NCBI RefSeq assembly: GCF_002904295.1
Contig: NZ_PPHG01000077.1
Location: forward strand, 106,948 to 170,947
Source: Amycolatopsis sp. CA-128772
Lineage (GTDB): Bacteria; Actinomycetota; Actinomycetes; Mycobacteriales; Pseudonocardiaceae
Length of the DNA: 64,000 bases
Reading direction: 5' to 3'
The stretch's first letter is position 1. Each line of letters starts with the position of its first letter. The notes beneath the pieces were generated by a model, which did no database searches, was not told where the DNA came from, and saw only the letters and a program-made list of their open reading frames with translations. The position numbers and the translations under genes were made by a program. This document shows positions 51,971-60,922 of this stretch, piece after piece.

Positions 51971-53314
51971 GTGACCCGGACCGTATCCACCGACGTCGAC
52001 GGCGAAGTCGCGGCCAGACCCCTGCACCGGCTGGCCCTGCGGAAGTCACTCGCCCGCCTCTCCGTCCGCCCGCGGTCGATCCTGATCCTGTCGGTGATCC
52101 CGCTGGTCGCGATCGGGTACGGCATCTACGGCTGGCAGCACGACTGGGTGCTCGGCGTCGACAGCGCGGTCTACCGCGCCGGCGCGCTGACCCTGCTGCA
52201 CGGCGACTCGCTCTACGACGCGAACACGCTGCCCAACGAGCCGTGGTGGGCGCTGCTGCCGTTCACCTACCCACCGACGGCGGCGCTGATCTTCGTCCCG
52301 CTCGCCGCGTTCCCGACGCAGATCTCCTGGGGCCTGATCACGGCCGTGTCGCTGGGGGCGATGGCGCTGTCGATCCGGATCGCGATCGGCGCGCTGCCCC
52401 GCCCGGCTTCCGACGGGCCGCGCTGGTGGGCCTCGCCCGCCCGCTCGACCATCGTCTTCTTCCTGGTCTTCCTCGCCCTTGAGCCGGTGTGGCGGACGAT
52501 CTTCCTCGGCCAGATCAACCTGATCCTGATGGCCATGATCCTGCTGGACATGCTGGTCATCGGCACCCGCGGGAGCCGCTGGGGCGGCGTGCTGGTCGGT
52601 GTCGCAGCGGCCATCAAGCTGACGCCGCTGGTGTTCCTCGGGCACCTGTTCGTCACCGGCCGCCGGATGGACGCGATCCGCGGGTTCGCGACGTTCCTGC
52701 TGCTCCAGGGCCTGATGTTCCTGATCAACGCGCACGACGCGGCCAAGTACTGGACCGTCACGCTGCCGGACACCGGCCGGATCGGGCCGGTGCACTGGGC
52801 GGGCAACCAGTCGCTGAACGCGCTGATGAACCGGGCCACCGACCTCGCGCCGTGGGCGTCGAAGGCGGCGATGGGCATCGGGTTCCTGCTCGCGATCCCG
52901 GCGCTGTGGCTGCTGATGCGGTTCCACCGCAAGGGCCAGGCGCTGGCCGCGCTGCTCGTCACGGCGTTCTGGACGCTGCTGATCTCGCCGATCTCCTGGA
53001 CCCACCACTGGGTGTGGGTCATCCCGCTGATCGTGCTGCTGGTTTCGCGGCTGCCGAAGACCAGCCCGAAGACAGCGTGGAAGCGCTGGGTCGGGACCGG
53101 CCTGGTGGCGTTCGTGTTCGTCAGCTGCGTGCTGCTGATCCTGCCGAACGGCCGCAACGTCGAGCTGCACTGGAAGGTGTGGCAGAACGTGCTGGGGGAT
53201 GCCTACATCCTGATGCCGGTCGTGCTGGCCGCCGCGCTCGCGCTGCGCTGGGGCCTGCAGCGGCGGGCGCGGAAGAAGGCGGCCGCGGATGCCGACGTCC
53301 CCGCCGGGGTCTGA
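51971..53314 (+). CDS. GT87 family polyprenyl-phosphomannose-dependent mannosyltransferase (first of tandem pair)
   Basis: 447 aa, about 10 membrane helices, GT-C fold. DWVLGVDSAVYRAGALTLLH has the catalytic Asp region of GT87, followed by PFTYPPTAALIFVPLAAFPT and EPVWRTIFLGQINLILMAMI, VGVAAAIKLTPLVFLGHLFV and SPISWTHHWVWVIPLIVLLV. Family members such as PimE use polyprenyl-P-mannose to extend envelope glycolipids. Its 3' end overlaps the next gene, a paralogue, by 26 bp. Confidence 0.9.
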   Translation: MTRTVSTDVDGEVAARPLHRLALRKSLARLSVRPRSILILSVIPLVAIGYGIYGWQHDWVLGVDSAVYRAGALTLLHGDSLYDANTLPNEPWWALLPFTYPPTAALIFVPLAAFPTQISWGLITAVSLGAMALSIRIAIGALPRPASDGPRWWASPARSTIVFFLVFLALEPVWRTIFLGQINLILMAMILLDMLVIGTRGSRWGGVLVGVAAAIKLTPLVFLGHLFVTGRRMDAIRGFATFLLLQGLMFLINAHDAAKYWTVTLPDTGRIGPVHWAGNQSLNALMNRATDLAPWASKAAMGIGFLLAIPALWLLMRFHRKGQALAALLVTAFWTLLISPISWTHHWVWVIPLIVLLVSRLPKTSPKTAWKRWVGTGLVAFVFVSCVLLILPNGRNVELHWKVWQNVLGDAYILMPVVLAAALALRWGLQRRARKKAAADADVPAGV

Positions 53315-54497
53315 GGCGCGCGCCGGTCGCGTCCTCGCCGGGGTTCTCGCGCTGCTCGTCTTCGCCTTCGGCGTGGTCGTCTGGCTGGCCGGGTGGCACC
53401 TGGGCGCGGACAGCGCCGTCTACCGCGCGGGCGCGTTGACGCTGGTGCACGGCGACCCGCTGTACACGCGGGACGTGCTGACCGCGCTGCCGGACTGGGT
53501 GCGGCTGCCGTTCACCTACACGCCGGCGGCCGCGCCGCTGTTCCTGCCGCTTGCCCTCGTGCCGTCGGGCCTGGTCTGGGGCGTGATCGCGTTTTTGTCG
53601 GTGGTGGGTCTTATCGTCGTCATCACGGTGGTTTCGTCGCCGCCGGGGGGCTCATCGCTTCTGGGAAGAAGCTGGTGGGCGCTGCCGGCGGGAACGGCCA
53701 TCGCGCTGGTCCTGGAACCGGTGTGGAAGACGCTGTTCCTGGGCCAGATCAACTTGATACTGATGGCGTTCGTGGTGCTGGACGTCCTGGTGCTGTCCGC
53801 CCGCGGGTCGCGGTGGGCGGGGGTGCTGATCGGCGTGGCGGCGGCGATCAAGCTGACCCCGCTGATCTTCGTGCCGCACCTGTTCTTCACGGGCCGGTGG
53901 AAGGACGGGCTGCGGGCCTTGGGCACGTTCGTGGCGCTCGAAGCGGTGATGTTCGCGGTCATCCCGGTCGACGCGGCGCGGTTCTGGCGGGATTCGGCGA
54001 CCGACCCGAGCCGGGTCGGGTCGGTGCACTGGATCTTCAACCAGTCGCTCAACGGGCTGGTGAACCGGGCTACGGAGCTGGCGCCCTGGTCGCTGGCGGT
54101 GGCGGTCGGGGTGGCGGCGGTGCTGGCCGGGCCCGCGGTGTGGCTGGTCGTGCGGCTGCACCGGCGTGGCGAAGACGCGGGCGCGTTGCTGGTGACGGCG
54201 TTCTACGGGCTGCTGCTGTCGCCGGTGTCGTGGTCGCACCACTGGGTTTGGTGCGTGCCTTTGCTCACGCTGCTGGTGGTGAAGGCGCGCTGGTGGGCCG
54301 CGGCGGCGGCCGGGCTGCTGTTCGCGTCGCAGATCGTGATGCTGGTGCCCAACGGCGGCGGCACGGAGTTCGGCTGGGGCCTGGGCTGGTCGGTCCTCGG
54401 CAACCTTTACGTGCTGGCGGCGGCGGCCGGGATCCTCGGGCTCGCGGCGCGTGAGCTACGCCTGGTCCGGCGGTCACCGCAGGTGGTCACCGTTTGA
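53289..54497 (+). CDS. GT87 family mannosyltransferase (second of tandem pair)
   Basis: 402 aa, same architecture as the previous gene: GADSAVYRAGALTLVHGDPL, PFTYTPAAAPLFLPLALVPS, EPVWKTLFLGQINLILMAFV, IGVAAAIKLTPLIFVPHLFF and SPVSWSHHWVWCVPLLTLLV. Clear tandem duplication with divergence. The overlap implies coupled translation, perhaps two enzymes adding mannoses to the same acceptor. The stop codon lies inside the left arm of the large inverted repeat at 54493-54584. Confidence 0.9.
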   Translation: MPTSPPGSEARAGRVLAGVLALLVFAFGVVVWLAGWHLGADSAVYRAGALTLVHGDPLYTRDVLTALPDWVRLPFTYTPAAAPLFLPLALVPSGLVWGVIAFLSVVGLIVVITVVSSPPGGSSLLGRSWWALPAGTAIALVLEPVWKTLFLGQINLILMAFVVLDVLVLSARGSRWAGVLIGVAAAIKLTPLIFVPHLFFTGRWKDGLRALGTFVALEAVMFAVIPVDAARFWRDSATDPSRVGSVHWIFNQSLNGLVNRATELAPWSLAVAVGVAAVLAGPAVWLVVRLHRRGEDAGALLVTAFYGLLLSPVSWSHHWVWCVPLLTLLVVKARWWAAAAAGLLFASQIVMLVPNGGGTEFGWGLGWSVLGNLYVLAAAAGILGLAARELRLVRRSPQVVTV

Positions 54498-54584
54498 CAA
54501 TCCGGCCGAAAGCAGGCGGACACGGACCGGAGCGTGCCCGCCCACGGCACCTGTTCCGCCCTGACTGCCGGTCGGATTGTCAAA
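54493..54584. repeat. Long inverted repeat spanning GT87 stop, before purK
   Basis: Arms TTTGACAATCCGGCCG (54493-54508) and CGGTCGGATTGTCAAA (54569-54584), 15 of 16 pairs, with further inner pairing of GGCGGA and TCCGCC. It includes the TGA of the glycosyltransferase and ends 27 bp before purK. Terminator, attenuator or a small mobile-type repeat; no transposase is present. Confidence 0.55.
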
Positions 54585-54611
54585 AATCGGCGCAGTAGGC
54601 TGATCGGCGTT

Positions 54612-55796
54612 ATGGACAAACACACCGGTCTGCCCGTCGTGGGCATGGTGGGCGGCGGCCAGCTGGCCCGGATGACCCACCAGGCGGCGATCTCCCTCGG
54701 CCAGTCCCTGCGCGTGCTCGCCGCGGGCGAGAACGAAGCCGCCGGGCTCGTCGCCGGCGACGTCACGCTCGGGCACCACACCGACCTCGACGCCCTGCGG
54801 AAGTTCGCGGCCTCGGTCGACGTGCTCACCTTCGACCACGAGCACGTGCCGGGCGAGCACCTGCTGACGCTGGCGATGGAGGGCTTCCTCATCCGGCCGG
54901 CGCCGTCGGCGCTCGGCTTCGCGCAGAACAAGCTGGTGATGCGCGAGATGATGGCCGGCCTCGGCGTGCCCGGCCCGGCGTTCACCGAGGTGTCCACTGT
55001 GGACGACGTGCTGGCCTTCGGTGGCGAGCACGGCTGGCCGGTGGTGCTCAAGGCGTCGACCGGCGGGTACGACGGCCGCGGTGTCTGGATGCTGGACACC
55101 GCCCAGCACGCGCGCGAGACCGTGCCGGAGCTGCTGGCGGCGGGCACCGCGTTGCTGGTCGAGGAGAAGGTGGCGATGCGGCGGGAGCTGTCCGCGCTCG
55201 TCGCCCGCTCGCCCTTCGGCCAGGGGGCGGCGTACCCGGTGGTCGAGACGGTGCAGACCGGCGGCATCAACACCGAGGTCCTCGCCCCGGCGCCCGGGCT
55301 CGACGACTCGCGCGTGCACGAGGCGCAGGACCTGGCGCTGCGGGTCGCGTCCACGCTGGACGTCACCGGGCTGCTGGCGGTGGAGCTGTTCGAGACCGAC
55401 ACCGGGCTGCTGGTGAACGAGCTGGCGATGCGCCCGCACAACTCCGGGCACTGGACGATGGACGGGTCGCGCACGTCGCAGTTCGAGCAGCACCTGCGGG
55501 CGGTGCTCGACTACCCGCTGGGCCGGACGGACCTGATCGCGCCGGCGTGCGTGATGGCGAACGTGCTGGGCGCGGCCGAGCTGCCGGAAATGGGGCCGGA
55601 CGAGCGGCTGCACCACCTGTTCGCCCGGTACCCGGAGGCCCGGGTGCACCTCTACGGCAAGCAGGAGCGGCCGGGCCGCAAGCTCGGGCACGTCAACTTC
55701 ACCGGCGAGCGCATGGACGACCTGCGCAACCGGGCGCTGCTGTCGGCGCACTGGCTGTCCCACGCCGTCTGGCTCGACGGCTACGAGATCCACTGA
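54612..55796 (+). CDS. purK: 5-(carboxyamino)imidazole ribonucleotide synthase
   Basis: 394 aa ATP-grasp enzyme. VVGMVGGGQLARMTHQAAIS (N-terminal GGGQL), TFDHEHVPGEHLL, the ATP-grasp loop LKASTGGYDGRGVWML and NELAMRPHNSGHWTMDGSRT (metal site) are intact. It makes N5-CAIR from AIR, bicarbonate and ATP. The purE gene follows 14 bp later; together they are the bacterial two-step carboxylation of AIR in purine synthesis. The inverted repeat at 54493-54584 may modulate its expression. Syntenic with Rv3276c. Confidence 0.95.
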   Translation: MDKHTGLPVVGMVGGGQLARMTHQAAISLGQSLRVLAAGENEAAGLVAGDVTLGHHTDLDALRKFAASVDVLTFDHEHVPGEHLLTLAMEGFLIRPAPSALGFAQNKLVMREMMAGLGVPGPAFTEVSTVDDVLAFGGEHGWPVVLKASTGGYDGRGVWMLDTAQHARETVPELLAAGTALLVEEKVAMRRELSALVARSPFGQGAAYPVVETVQTGGINTEVLAPAPGLDDSRVHEAQDLALRVASTLDVTGLLAVELFETDTGLLVNELAMRPHNSGHWTMDGSRTSQFEQHLRAVLDYPLGRTDLIAPACVMANVLGAAELPEMGPDERLHHLFARYPEARVHLYGKQERPGRKLGHVNFTGERMDDLRNRALLSAHWLSHAVWLDGYEIH

Positions 55797-55810
55797 CGGG
55801 AGTGACGGGT

Positions 55811-56308
55811 ATGGCGCCGCAGGTGGGCGTGATCATGGGCAGCGACTCGGACTGGCCGGTGCTGGAGGCGGCCGGCGCGGCGCTGGACGAGTTCGGCGTC
55901 GAGTACGAGGTCGGTGTGTACTCGGCGCACCGCACCCCGCAGCGCATGCTGGACTACGCGACGTCGGCGGCGTCGCGGGGGCTGAAGGTGATCATCGCGG
56001 GCGCGGGCGGTGCGGCGCACCTGCCGGGCATGGTGGCGTCGGCGACGGTGCTCCCGGTGATCGGCGTCCCGGTGCCGCTGAAGTACCTGGACGGGATGGA
56101 CTCCCTGCTGTCGATCGTCCAGATGCCGGCGGGCGTGCCGGTGGCGACGGTCTCGGTGGGCGGCGCGCGCAACGCCGGCCTGCTGGCGGTCCGCGTCCTG
56201 GCGGCGTCGGACGAGGGCCTGCGGGCGAAGATGGCGCGCTTCCAGGCGGACCTGGAGAAGCTGGTCCTCGACAAGGACGCGGCCCTGCGCGAGAAGACCG
56301 GCCACTAG
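55811..56308 (+). CDS. purE: N5-carboxyaminoimidazole ribonucleotide mutase
   Basis: 165 aa, the class I length. VGVIMGSDSDWPVLEAAGAA, VYSAHRTPQRMLDYATSA, IIAGAGGAAHLPGMVASATV and SLLSIVQMPAGVPVATVSVG are diagnostic, with the catalytic His in SAHRTP. It rearranges N5-CAIR to CAIR. Its stop overlaps the convergent CoA ligase gene by 4 bp. Syntenic with Rv3275c. Confidence 0.96.
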   Translation: MAPQVGVIMGSDSDWPVLEAAGAALDEFGVEYEVGVYSAHRTPQRMLDYATSAASRGLKVIIAGAGGAAHLPGMVASATVLPVIGVPVPLKYLDGMDSLLSIVQMPAGVPVATVSVGGARNAGLLAVRVLAASDEGLRAKMARFQADLEKLVLDKDAALREKTGH

Positions 56309-57990
56309 CCGGGCTGGTCCAGCTTGCCGATCAGCTGCTGCCGGAGTTCGCGTTTGAGGACCTTCCCGGCGGCCGAGACCGGGATCTGCTCGACCACGTG
56401 GACCTCCCGCAAGCGCTTGTACGGCAGCACCTTGGCGTTCACCGCGGCCATCAGCTCGTCCGCGTCCAAGGTGCCGCGCGGGACCACGAAGGCGACCGGG
56501 AGCTCGCCGACCTCGGTGTCGGGGCGGCCGACCACCGCGGCCGCTGCGACGCCCGGCATCGTGATCAGGAGCTCCTCCAGCTCGCGGGGGAACACGTTGT
56601 AGCCCTTGTACAGCAGCATGTCCTTCTTGCGGTCCACGATGGACAGGTAGCCGTCCGCGTCGAGGATGCCGATGTCGCCCGTGTGCAGCCAGCCGTCGAC
56701 CAGGGCCGCCGCCGTCTCCTCCGGGCGGTTGCGGTAGCCGAGCATGATCTGCGGGCCGCGCAGGCAGACCTCGCCCTTCTCGCCCGCGGGCAGCGGGTCT
56801 TCGCCGCCTTCGGCCGGGACGATCTTGACCTGCGTGTCGAAGATCGGGACGCCCACCGAGCCGACCTTGCGGGTGCCCGAACGGTACGTCGGTGAGATCA
56901 CCGCGCCCATCGTCGCCTCGGTGAGGCCGTAGCCCTCGGCGACCACCACACCCGGGAACCGCTCGCGCAGGGCGTTGATCATCGCGTGGTTCATCGGGGC
57001 CGCGCCCGAGCCGATCGAGCGGACCGACGACAGGTCGGCCGTGTGGAACGACGGCGTCGCGAGGAGGGCGGCGAACAGCGCCGGTGCGCCGCCGATGCCG
57101 GTGATGCGCAGCCGTTCGGCGTCGGCGACGTACGCGGCCGGGTCGAACCTCGAGTGGAGCACGATCGTCGTGCCGGCGATCACCGCCGCGTTGAGGCCGC
57201 CGATGATGCCCATCGCGTGGAACCAGGGCGTCAGGTTGATCGCGACGCCGGTGCCCAGGCGTGTCGGCCACTCGTCCTCGCTGCCGAGCTGGTCGAGCGT
57301 GACGTCGCCGTGCGCGTCGAGCGCCGGGACCGAGCCGGAGCCCCAGCAGGCGTGCTGCAGCGTGTTGACCACGACGTTGCGGTGCGACAGCCGTACGCCC
57401 TTCGACCGGCCGGTGGTGCCGCCGGTGTAGGCGAGGTGGGCGAGGTCCTCGGCCAGGGCGAACTCGACCGGCGGCCGCGTCTCGGGCTGGTCGGCGCCGA
57501 ACGCCTCGAACTCGACGGCGCCCTCGGGCAGGTCGCCGGTGGGCTGCACGACGACGGTGAACCGCGCCGGGATGCGGTCGGCGACGCTCGCCAGGGCGGC
57601 CGCGACCGGGCCGAACGTCACGACCGCCGCGGCCTCGCAGTCGGCGAGCTGGAAGGCGAGGTCGTCCGGCGGGAGCAGCGGGTTCGCCGGGCTGAAGGTG
57701 GCGCCGGCCAGCAGCGTGCCGTAGTAGGCGACCGGGAACGCCAGGCAGTTCGGCAGGTGCAGGGCCACAACGTCGCCGCGGCCGATGCCGCGTGCGCGCA
57801 GCGCGTTGGCGAACCGGCAGGCGGCGCGGTAGGTCTCGGCGAAGGTGAGGCTGTGCCCGTCGTGGGCGAAGGCGGTCCGCTCGCCCCAGCGTGCGGCACC
57901 CGCCGCCAGGATCGAACCGACCGGGAGTTCGGGGTAGTCGAGGGAGGCGGGCAGACCGGGCGGCGGCGTCGGCGCGGTGATCGGCATCAC
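56305..57990 (-). CDS. Fatty-acid/aryl AMP-dependent CoA ligase
   Basis: 561 aa ANL superfamily. P-loop HLAYTGGTTGRSKGVRLSHR, GSGAAPMNHAM, VAEGYGLTEATMGAVISPTY, GWLHTGDIGILDADGYLSIV and the C-terminal PVSAAGKVLKRELRQQL with the adenylation Lys. The architecture is that of long-chain or aryl-CoA ligases with no carrier protein. It would activate a carboxylic acid as AMP ester and CoA thioester. It is divergent from fadE25, and with it may feed the same acyl-CoA oxidation. Confidence 0.92.
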   Translation of the reverse strand: MMPITAPTPPPGLPASLDYPELPVGSILAAGAARWGERTAFAHDGHSLTFAETYRAACRFANALRARGIGRGDVVALHLPNCLAFPVAYYGTLLAGATFSPANPLLPPDDLAFQLADCEAAAVVTFGPVAAALASVADRIPARFTVVVQPTGDLPEGAVEFEAFGADQPETRPPVEFALAEDLAHLAYTGGTTGRSKGVRLSHRNVVVNTLQHACWGSGSVPALDAHGDVTLDQLGSEDEWPTRLGTGVAINLTPWFHAMGIIGGLNAAVIAGTTIVLHSRFDPAAYVADAERLRITGIGGAPALFAALLATPSFHTADLSSVRSIGSGAAPMNHAMINALRERFPGVVVAEGYGLTEATMGAVISPTYRSGTRKVGSVGVPIFDTQVKIVPAEGGEDPLPAGEKGEVCLRGPQIMLGYRNRPEETAAALVDGWLHTGDIGILDADGYLSIVDRKKDMLLYKGYNVFPRELEELLITMPGVAAAAVVGRPDTEVGELPVAFVVPRGTLDADELMAAVNAKVLPYKRLREVHVVEQIPVSAAGKVLKRELRQQLIGKLDQPG

Positions 57991-58093
57991 TCGACCATAC
58001 GAATTCTGCGGTCAACGCCACAAGGACGACCCAGGTGAACGAGCGCTAACATCGACGGACCCCCTCCCGACGTTGCAGAGAAGGTGACCGGAA

Positions 58094-59251
58094 GTGACCG
58101 ACGGCCTGTACCAGCTTGCCGAAGAGCACGAGGAGCTGCGGGCCGCCGTGCGGGCCCTTGCCGAAAAGGAGATCGCGCCGTACGCGGCGGAGGTCGACGA
58201 GAACGAGCGCTATCCGATCGAGGCCTACAACGCGCTCGTGAAGTCCGGGTTCAACGCCGTGCACATCGGTGAGGAGTACGACGGTCAGGGTGCCGACGCT
58301 GTCGGCGCCTGCATCGTGATCGAAGAGGTGGCCCGGGTCGATGCTTCCGCGTCGCTGATCCCGGCGGTGAACAAGCTGGGTACCCAGCCGATCATCCTGT
58401 CGGCTTCGGAGTCCTTGAAGAAGCTCGTGCTGCCTTCGATCGCTTCCGGTGAGGCTTCCGCGTCCTATGCCCTTTCGGAGCGGGAGGCCGGGTCGGACAC
58501 CGCTTCGATGCGGACCCGGGCCCGGCTGGACGGGGATCACTGGGTGCTCAACGGGACCAAGGCGTGGATCACGAATGCCGGTGAGTCCTCCTGGTACACC
58601 GTTATGGCCGTCACCGATCCCGAGGCCGAGAAGAAGGCCAACGGGATTTCGGCTTTTGTCGTGCACAAGGACGACCCGGGGTTCTCGGTGGGGCCCAAGG
58701 AAAAGAAGCTGGGGATCAAGGGGTCTCCCACCCGGGAGATCTACTTCGAAAACTGCACCATTCCCGAGGACCGGATCGTCGGTGAGCCCGGGACCGGGCT
58801 GAAGACCGCGCTCCGGACGCTGGACCACACCCGGCCGACGATCGGGGCTCAGGCGCTGGGCATTGCCCAGGGCGCGCTGGATGCCGCTCTTGCCTATGTG
58901 AAGGACCGCAAGCAGTTCGGCAAGTCGATCTCCGAGTTCCAGGGTGTCCAGTTCATGCTGGCTGACATGGGGACGAAGATCGAGGCCGCTCGTCATCTGG
59001 TTTACGCCTCGGCCGCTGCGTCCGAGCGGGGGGACAAGCGAGCCGGGTTCATGGCTTCGGCGGCGAAGGCCTATGCGTCGGATATCGCCATGGAAGTCAC
59101 CACCGATGCGGTTCAGCTCTTCGGTGGTGCCGGGTACACGCGGGACTTCCCCGTCGAGCGGATGATGCGGGACGCCAAGATCACCCAGATCTACGAAGGC
59201 ACCAACCAGATCCAGAAGGTGGTCATGGCCCGGGCTCTTCTGAAGGGCTGA
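58094..59251 (+). CDS. fadE25: Acyl-CoA dehydrogenase
   Basis: 385 aa from a GTG at 58094. IEEVARVDASASLIPAVNKL, YALSEREAGSDTASMRTRAR (FAD/substrate AxSEPxxGSD-type), WITNAGES, KLGIKGSPTREIYFENCTIP and QIYEGTNQIQKVVMARALL, whose Glu in YEGTNQ is the catalytic base. It oxidises acyl-CoA to trans-enoyl-CoA in the cytosol. Codon choice from about 58330 on is a little less GC-rich than the 5' part. Syntenic with Rv3274c. Confidence 0.95.
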   Translation: MTDGLYQLAEEHEELRAAVRALAEKEIAPYAAEVDENERYPIEAYNALVKSGFNAVHIGEEYDGQGADAVGACIVIEEVARVDASASLIPAVNKLGTQPIILSASESLKKLVLPSIASGEASASYALSEREAGSDTASMRTRARLDGDHWVLNGTKAWITNAGESSWYTVMAVTDPEAEKKANGISAFVVHKDDPGFSVGPKEKKLGIKGSPTREIYFENCTIPEDRIVGEPGTGLKTALRTLDHTRPTIGAQALGIAQGALDAALAYVKDRKQFGKSISEFQGVQFMLADMGTKIEAARHLVYASAAASERGDKRAGFMASAAKAYASDIAMEVTTDAVQLFGGAGYTRDFPVERMMRDAKITQIYEGTNQIQKVVMARALLKG

Positions 59252-59291
59252 TTTCCGGGGGCCGCCACCCCGGCGCCTGCTGGTGACGACG

Positions 59292-59331
59292 GCCGGCGGG
59301 GATCACTCGGTCGGGTGAGCTTCCCGCCGGC
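59292..59331 (+). terminator. Terminator hairpin after fadE25
   Basis: GCCGGCGGG and CCCGCCGGC, perfect 9-bp arms around a 22-bp loop containing TCAC/GTGA, 41 bp after the stop and 62 bp before the lipase start. Confidence 0.6.
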
Positions 59332-59393
59332 TACTCGTGCGTTAAGCCTCTTGGTGATGCTGGTCACCGTCGGTTCACGGAGAGGTGAAACGG

Positions 59394-60323
59394 ATGGGCG
59401 CAACGATGCGCAGGTTCGTCATGGCCGCTGCTGCTGCGGTGGCTCTGGCCGGGGTGGGGACCGGGACCGGCCTGGCTGCCGAACGGGAGCCCTCGGGGCC
59501 GGTTCAGCCCAACATCCTCACCGCTGCCGTCTACTCGCTGGGGGATCCGACCCTCGCTCCTCCCGGGGCCAACGACTGGGGGTGCCGGCCCAGCTCGCGG
59601 CACCCCAATCCCGTTCTCCTCTCCAACGGGACCACCGCCAACGCCTACGAGAACTGGGCCAACCTGTCCCAGCGGCTCGCCTCGGCCGGGTACTGCGTCT
59701 TCGCCGGGAACTTCGGCGGGGCTCCCGGGGCCTTCCTGCAGACCGTGGGCCCCATCGCCGACACCACGAAAGCGCTTGCCGCCTTCGGGGACCGGATCCT
59801 CGCCGCCACCGGGGCCTCGAAGCTCGACGTCGTCGGGCACTCGCAGGGTGGGATGAACGTCCGGTACTGGATCAAGTACCTCGGGGGTGCGGACAAGATC
59901 AGCCGGGTCGTCGGGCTGTCGCCCTCCAACCACGGAACAGATCTCTTCGGGCTTCTCAGCACCCTCGAGAGGGTTCCCGGGGTGCCCGCCGCGCTGGGGA
60001 CCGTCTGCCAGGCCTGCAACGAACAGGCCGTCGGGTCCGGGTTCCTCACCGCGCTCAACGCCGGTGGGGAGACCGTGCCCGGGATCCAGTACACCGTCAT
60101 CCAGACCCGGTACGACGATGTGGTGACGCCGTACTCCAGCGCCTTCCTGGCGCCCGCGGCGAACGTCAAGAACATCCTGCTGCAGAAGGTGTGCGGGCTC
60201 GACTTCACCGATCACCTCGGGATCACCTACGACCCCGTCGCCGCCGGGCTCGTGCTCAACGCCCTCGATCCCGCGCACGCCACGCCGCCGCTCTGCGTTC
60301 CCGTGGCGCCCGTCATCAGCTGA
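59394..60323 (+). CDS. Secreted alpha/beta-hydrolase lipase
   Basis: 309 aa from ATG 59394, with AGAGG 8 bases before. Signal peptide RRFVMAAAAAVALAGVGTGT, then a lipase class 2 fold. Nucleophile elbow VVGHSQGGMN (Ser150), Asp in VIQTRYDDVVTPYSSAFLAP and His in LDFTDHLGITYDPVAAGLVL. The oxyanion-hole HG of the family is replaced by NG (HPNPVLLSNGTTAN), which may alter activity. Cys pairs (GCRPSS/YCVFAG, VCQACN) suggest disulfides outside the cell. Confidence 0.85.
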   Translation: MGATMRRFVMAAAAAVALAGVGTGTGLAAEREPSGPVQPNILTAAVYSLGDPTLAPPGANDWGCRPSSRHPNPVLLSNGTTANAYENWANLSQRLASAGYCVFAGNFGGAPGAFLQTVGPIADTTKALAAFGDRILAATGASKLDVVGHSQGGMNVRYWIKYLGGADKISRVVGLSPSNHGTDLFGLLSTLERVPGVPAALGTVCQACNEQAVGSGFLTALNAGGETVPGIQYTVIQTRYDDVVTPYSSAFLAPAANVKNILLQKVCGLDFTDHLGITYDPVAAGLVLNALDPAHATPPLCVPVAPVIS

Positions 60324-60392
60324 GCTTCGCCACATGAGACATAACCCACCGGCGGGGCGGTTTTCCGCTTCGCCGGTGTCACTCTCGAAGCT

Positions 60393-60821
60393 GTGTACTG
60401 GCCGGTTCCCGCGTCCTGGACGCCCCACGACGAAGCCGAACTCGTCGCCGGCTGGCGGCTGTGGCTCGAACTGTACGATCGGGGGTGGCCCAGCTCCTCC
60501 TGGGACGGGACGCCGGCCGGGGCCGTCCGGCGGCTTCGGGAACTGCTTGCCGCCTGCGATGACATCGAGACCGGGTACCGGGCCGCCGTGGGCGAGCCGT
60601 CGGCCGGTTTCCTGCGGCTGGTGCAGGGGCTGGTGGTCACCGCCGGGACGGCGATCGGGTTCTGGTTCGACGACTTCGAGCCCCTTGACGATGCCCGCGC
60701 GGAGCTGCTGCACGACGATCTCGCGCGGTTTGCCGAGCAGGCCGAGCGGGTTCTCGCCGTGCTCGCCGTCAACGGCGGGTGGACCGGCCTCGACGACGTG
60801 TGGCGCCGCGACCGGCCGTAG
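60393..60821 (+). CDS. Hypothetical protein, helical
   Basis: 142 aa from a GTG at 60393. Begins MYWPVPASWTPHDEAELVAG, then mostly amphipathic helices (VRRLRELLAACDDIETGYRA, LLHDDLARFAEQAERVLAVL). No membrane segment or known motif; the sequence is acidic. It sits 69 bp after the lipase and 101 bp before DUF1206. Function unknown. Confidence 0.6.
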   Translation: MYWPVPASWTPHDEAELVAGWRLWLELYDRGWPSSSWDGTPAGAVRRLRELLAACDDIETGYRAAVGEPSAGFLRLVQGLVVTAGTAIGFWFDDFEPLDDARAELLHDDLARFAEQAERVLAVLAVNGGWTGLDDVWRRDRP

Positions 60822-60922
60822 CCGGGCGGTTGCCGGTTCCGTCCGTTGTCGTCCCAACGCCGCAACGACGTTGGGCCATGCGGCGCAACTGATCACGGGC
60901 CGGCCTGGGTACCCCAGACAGC

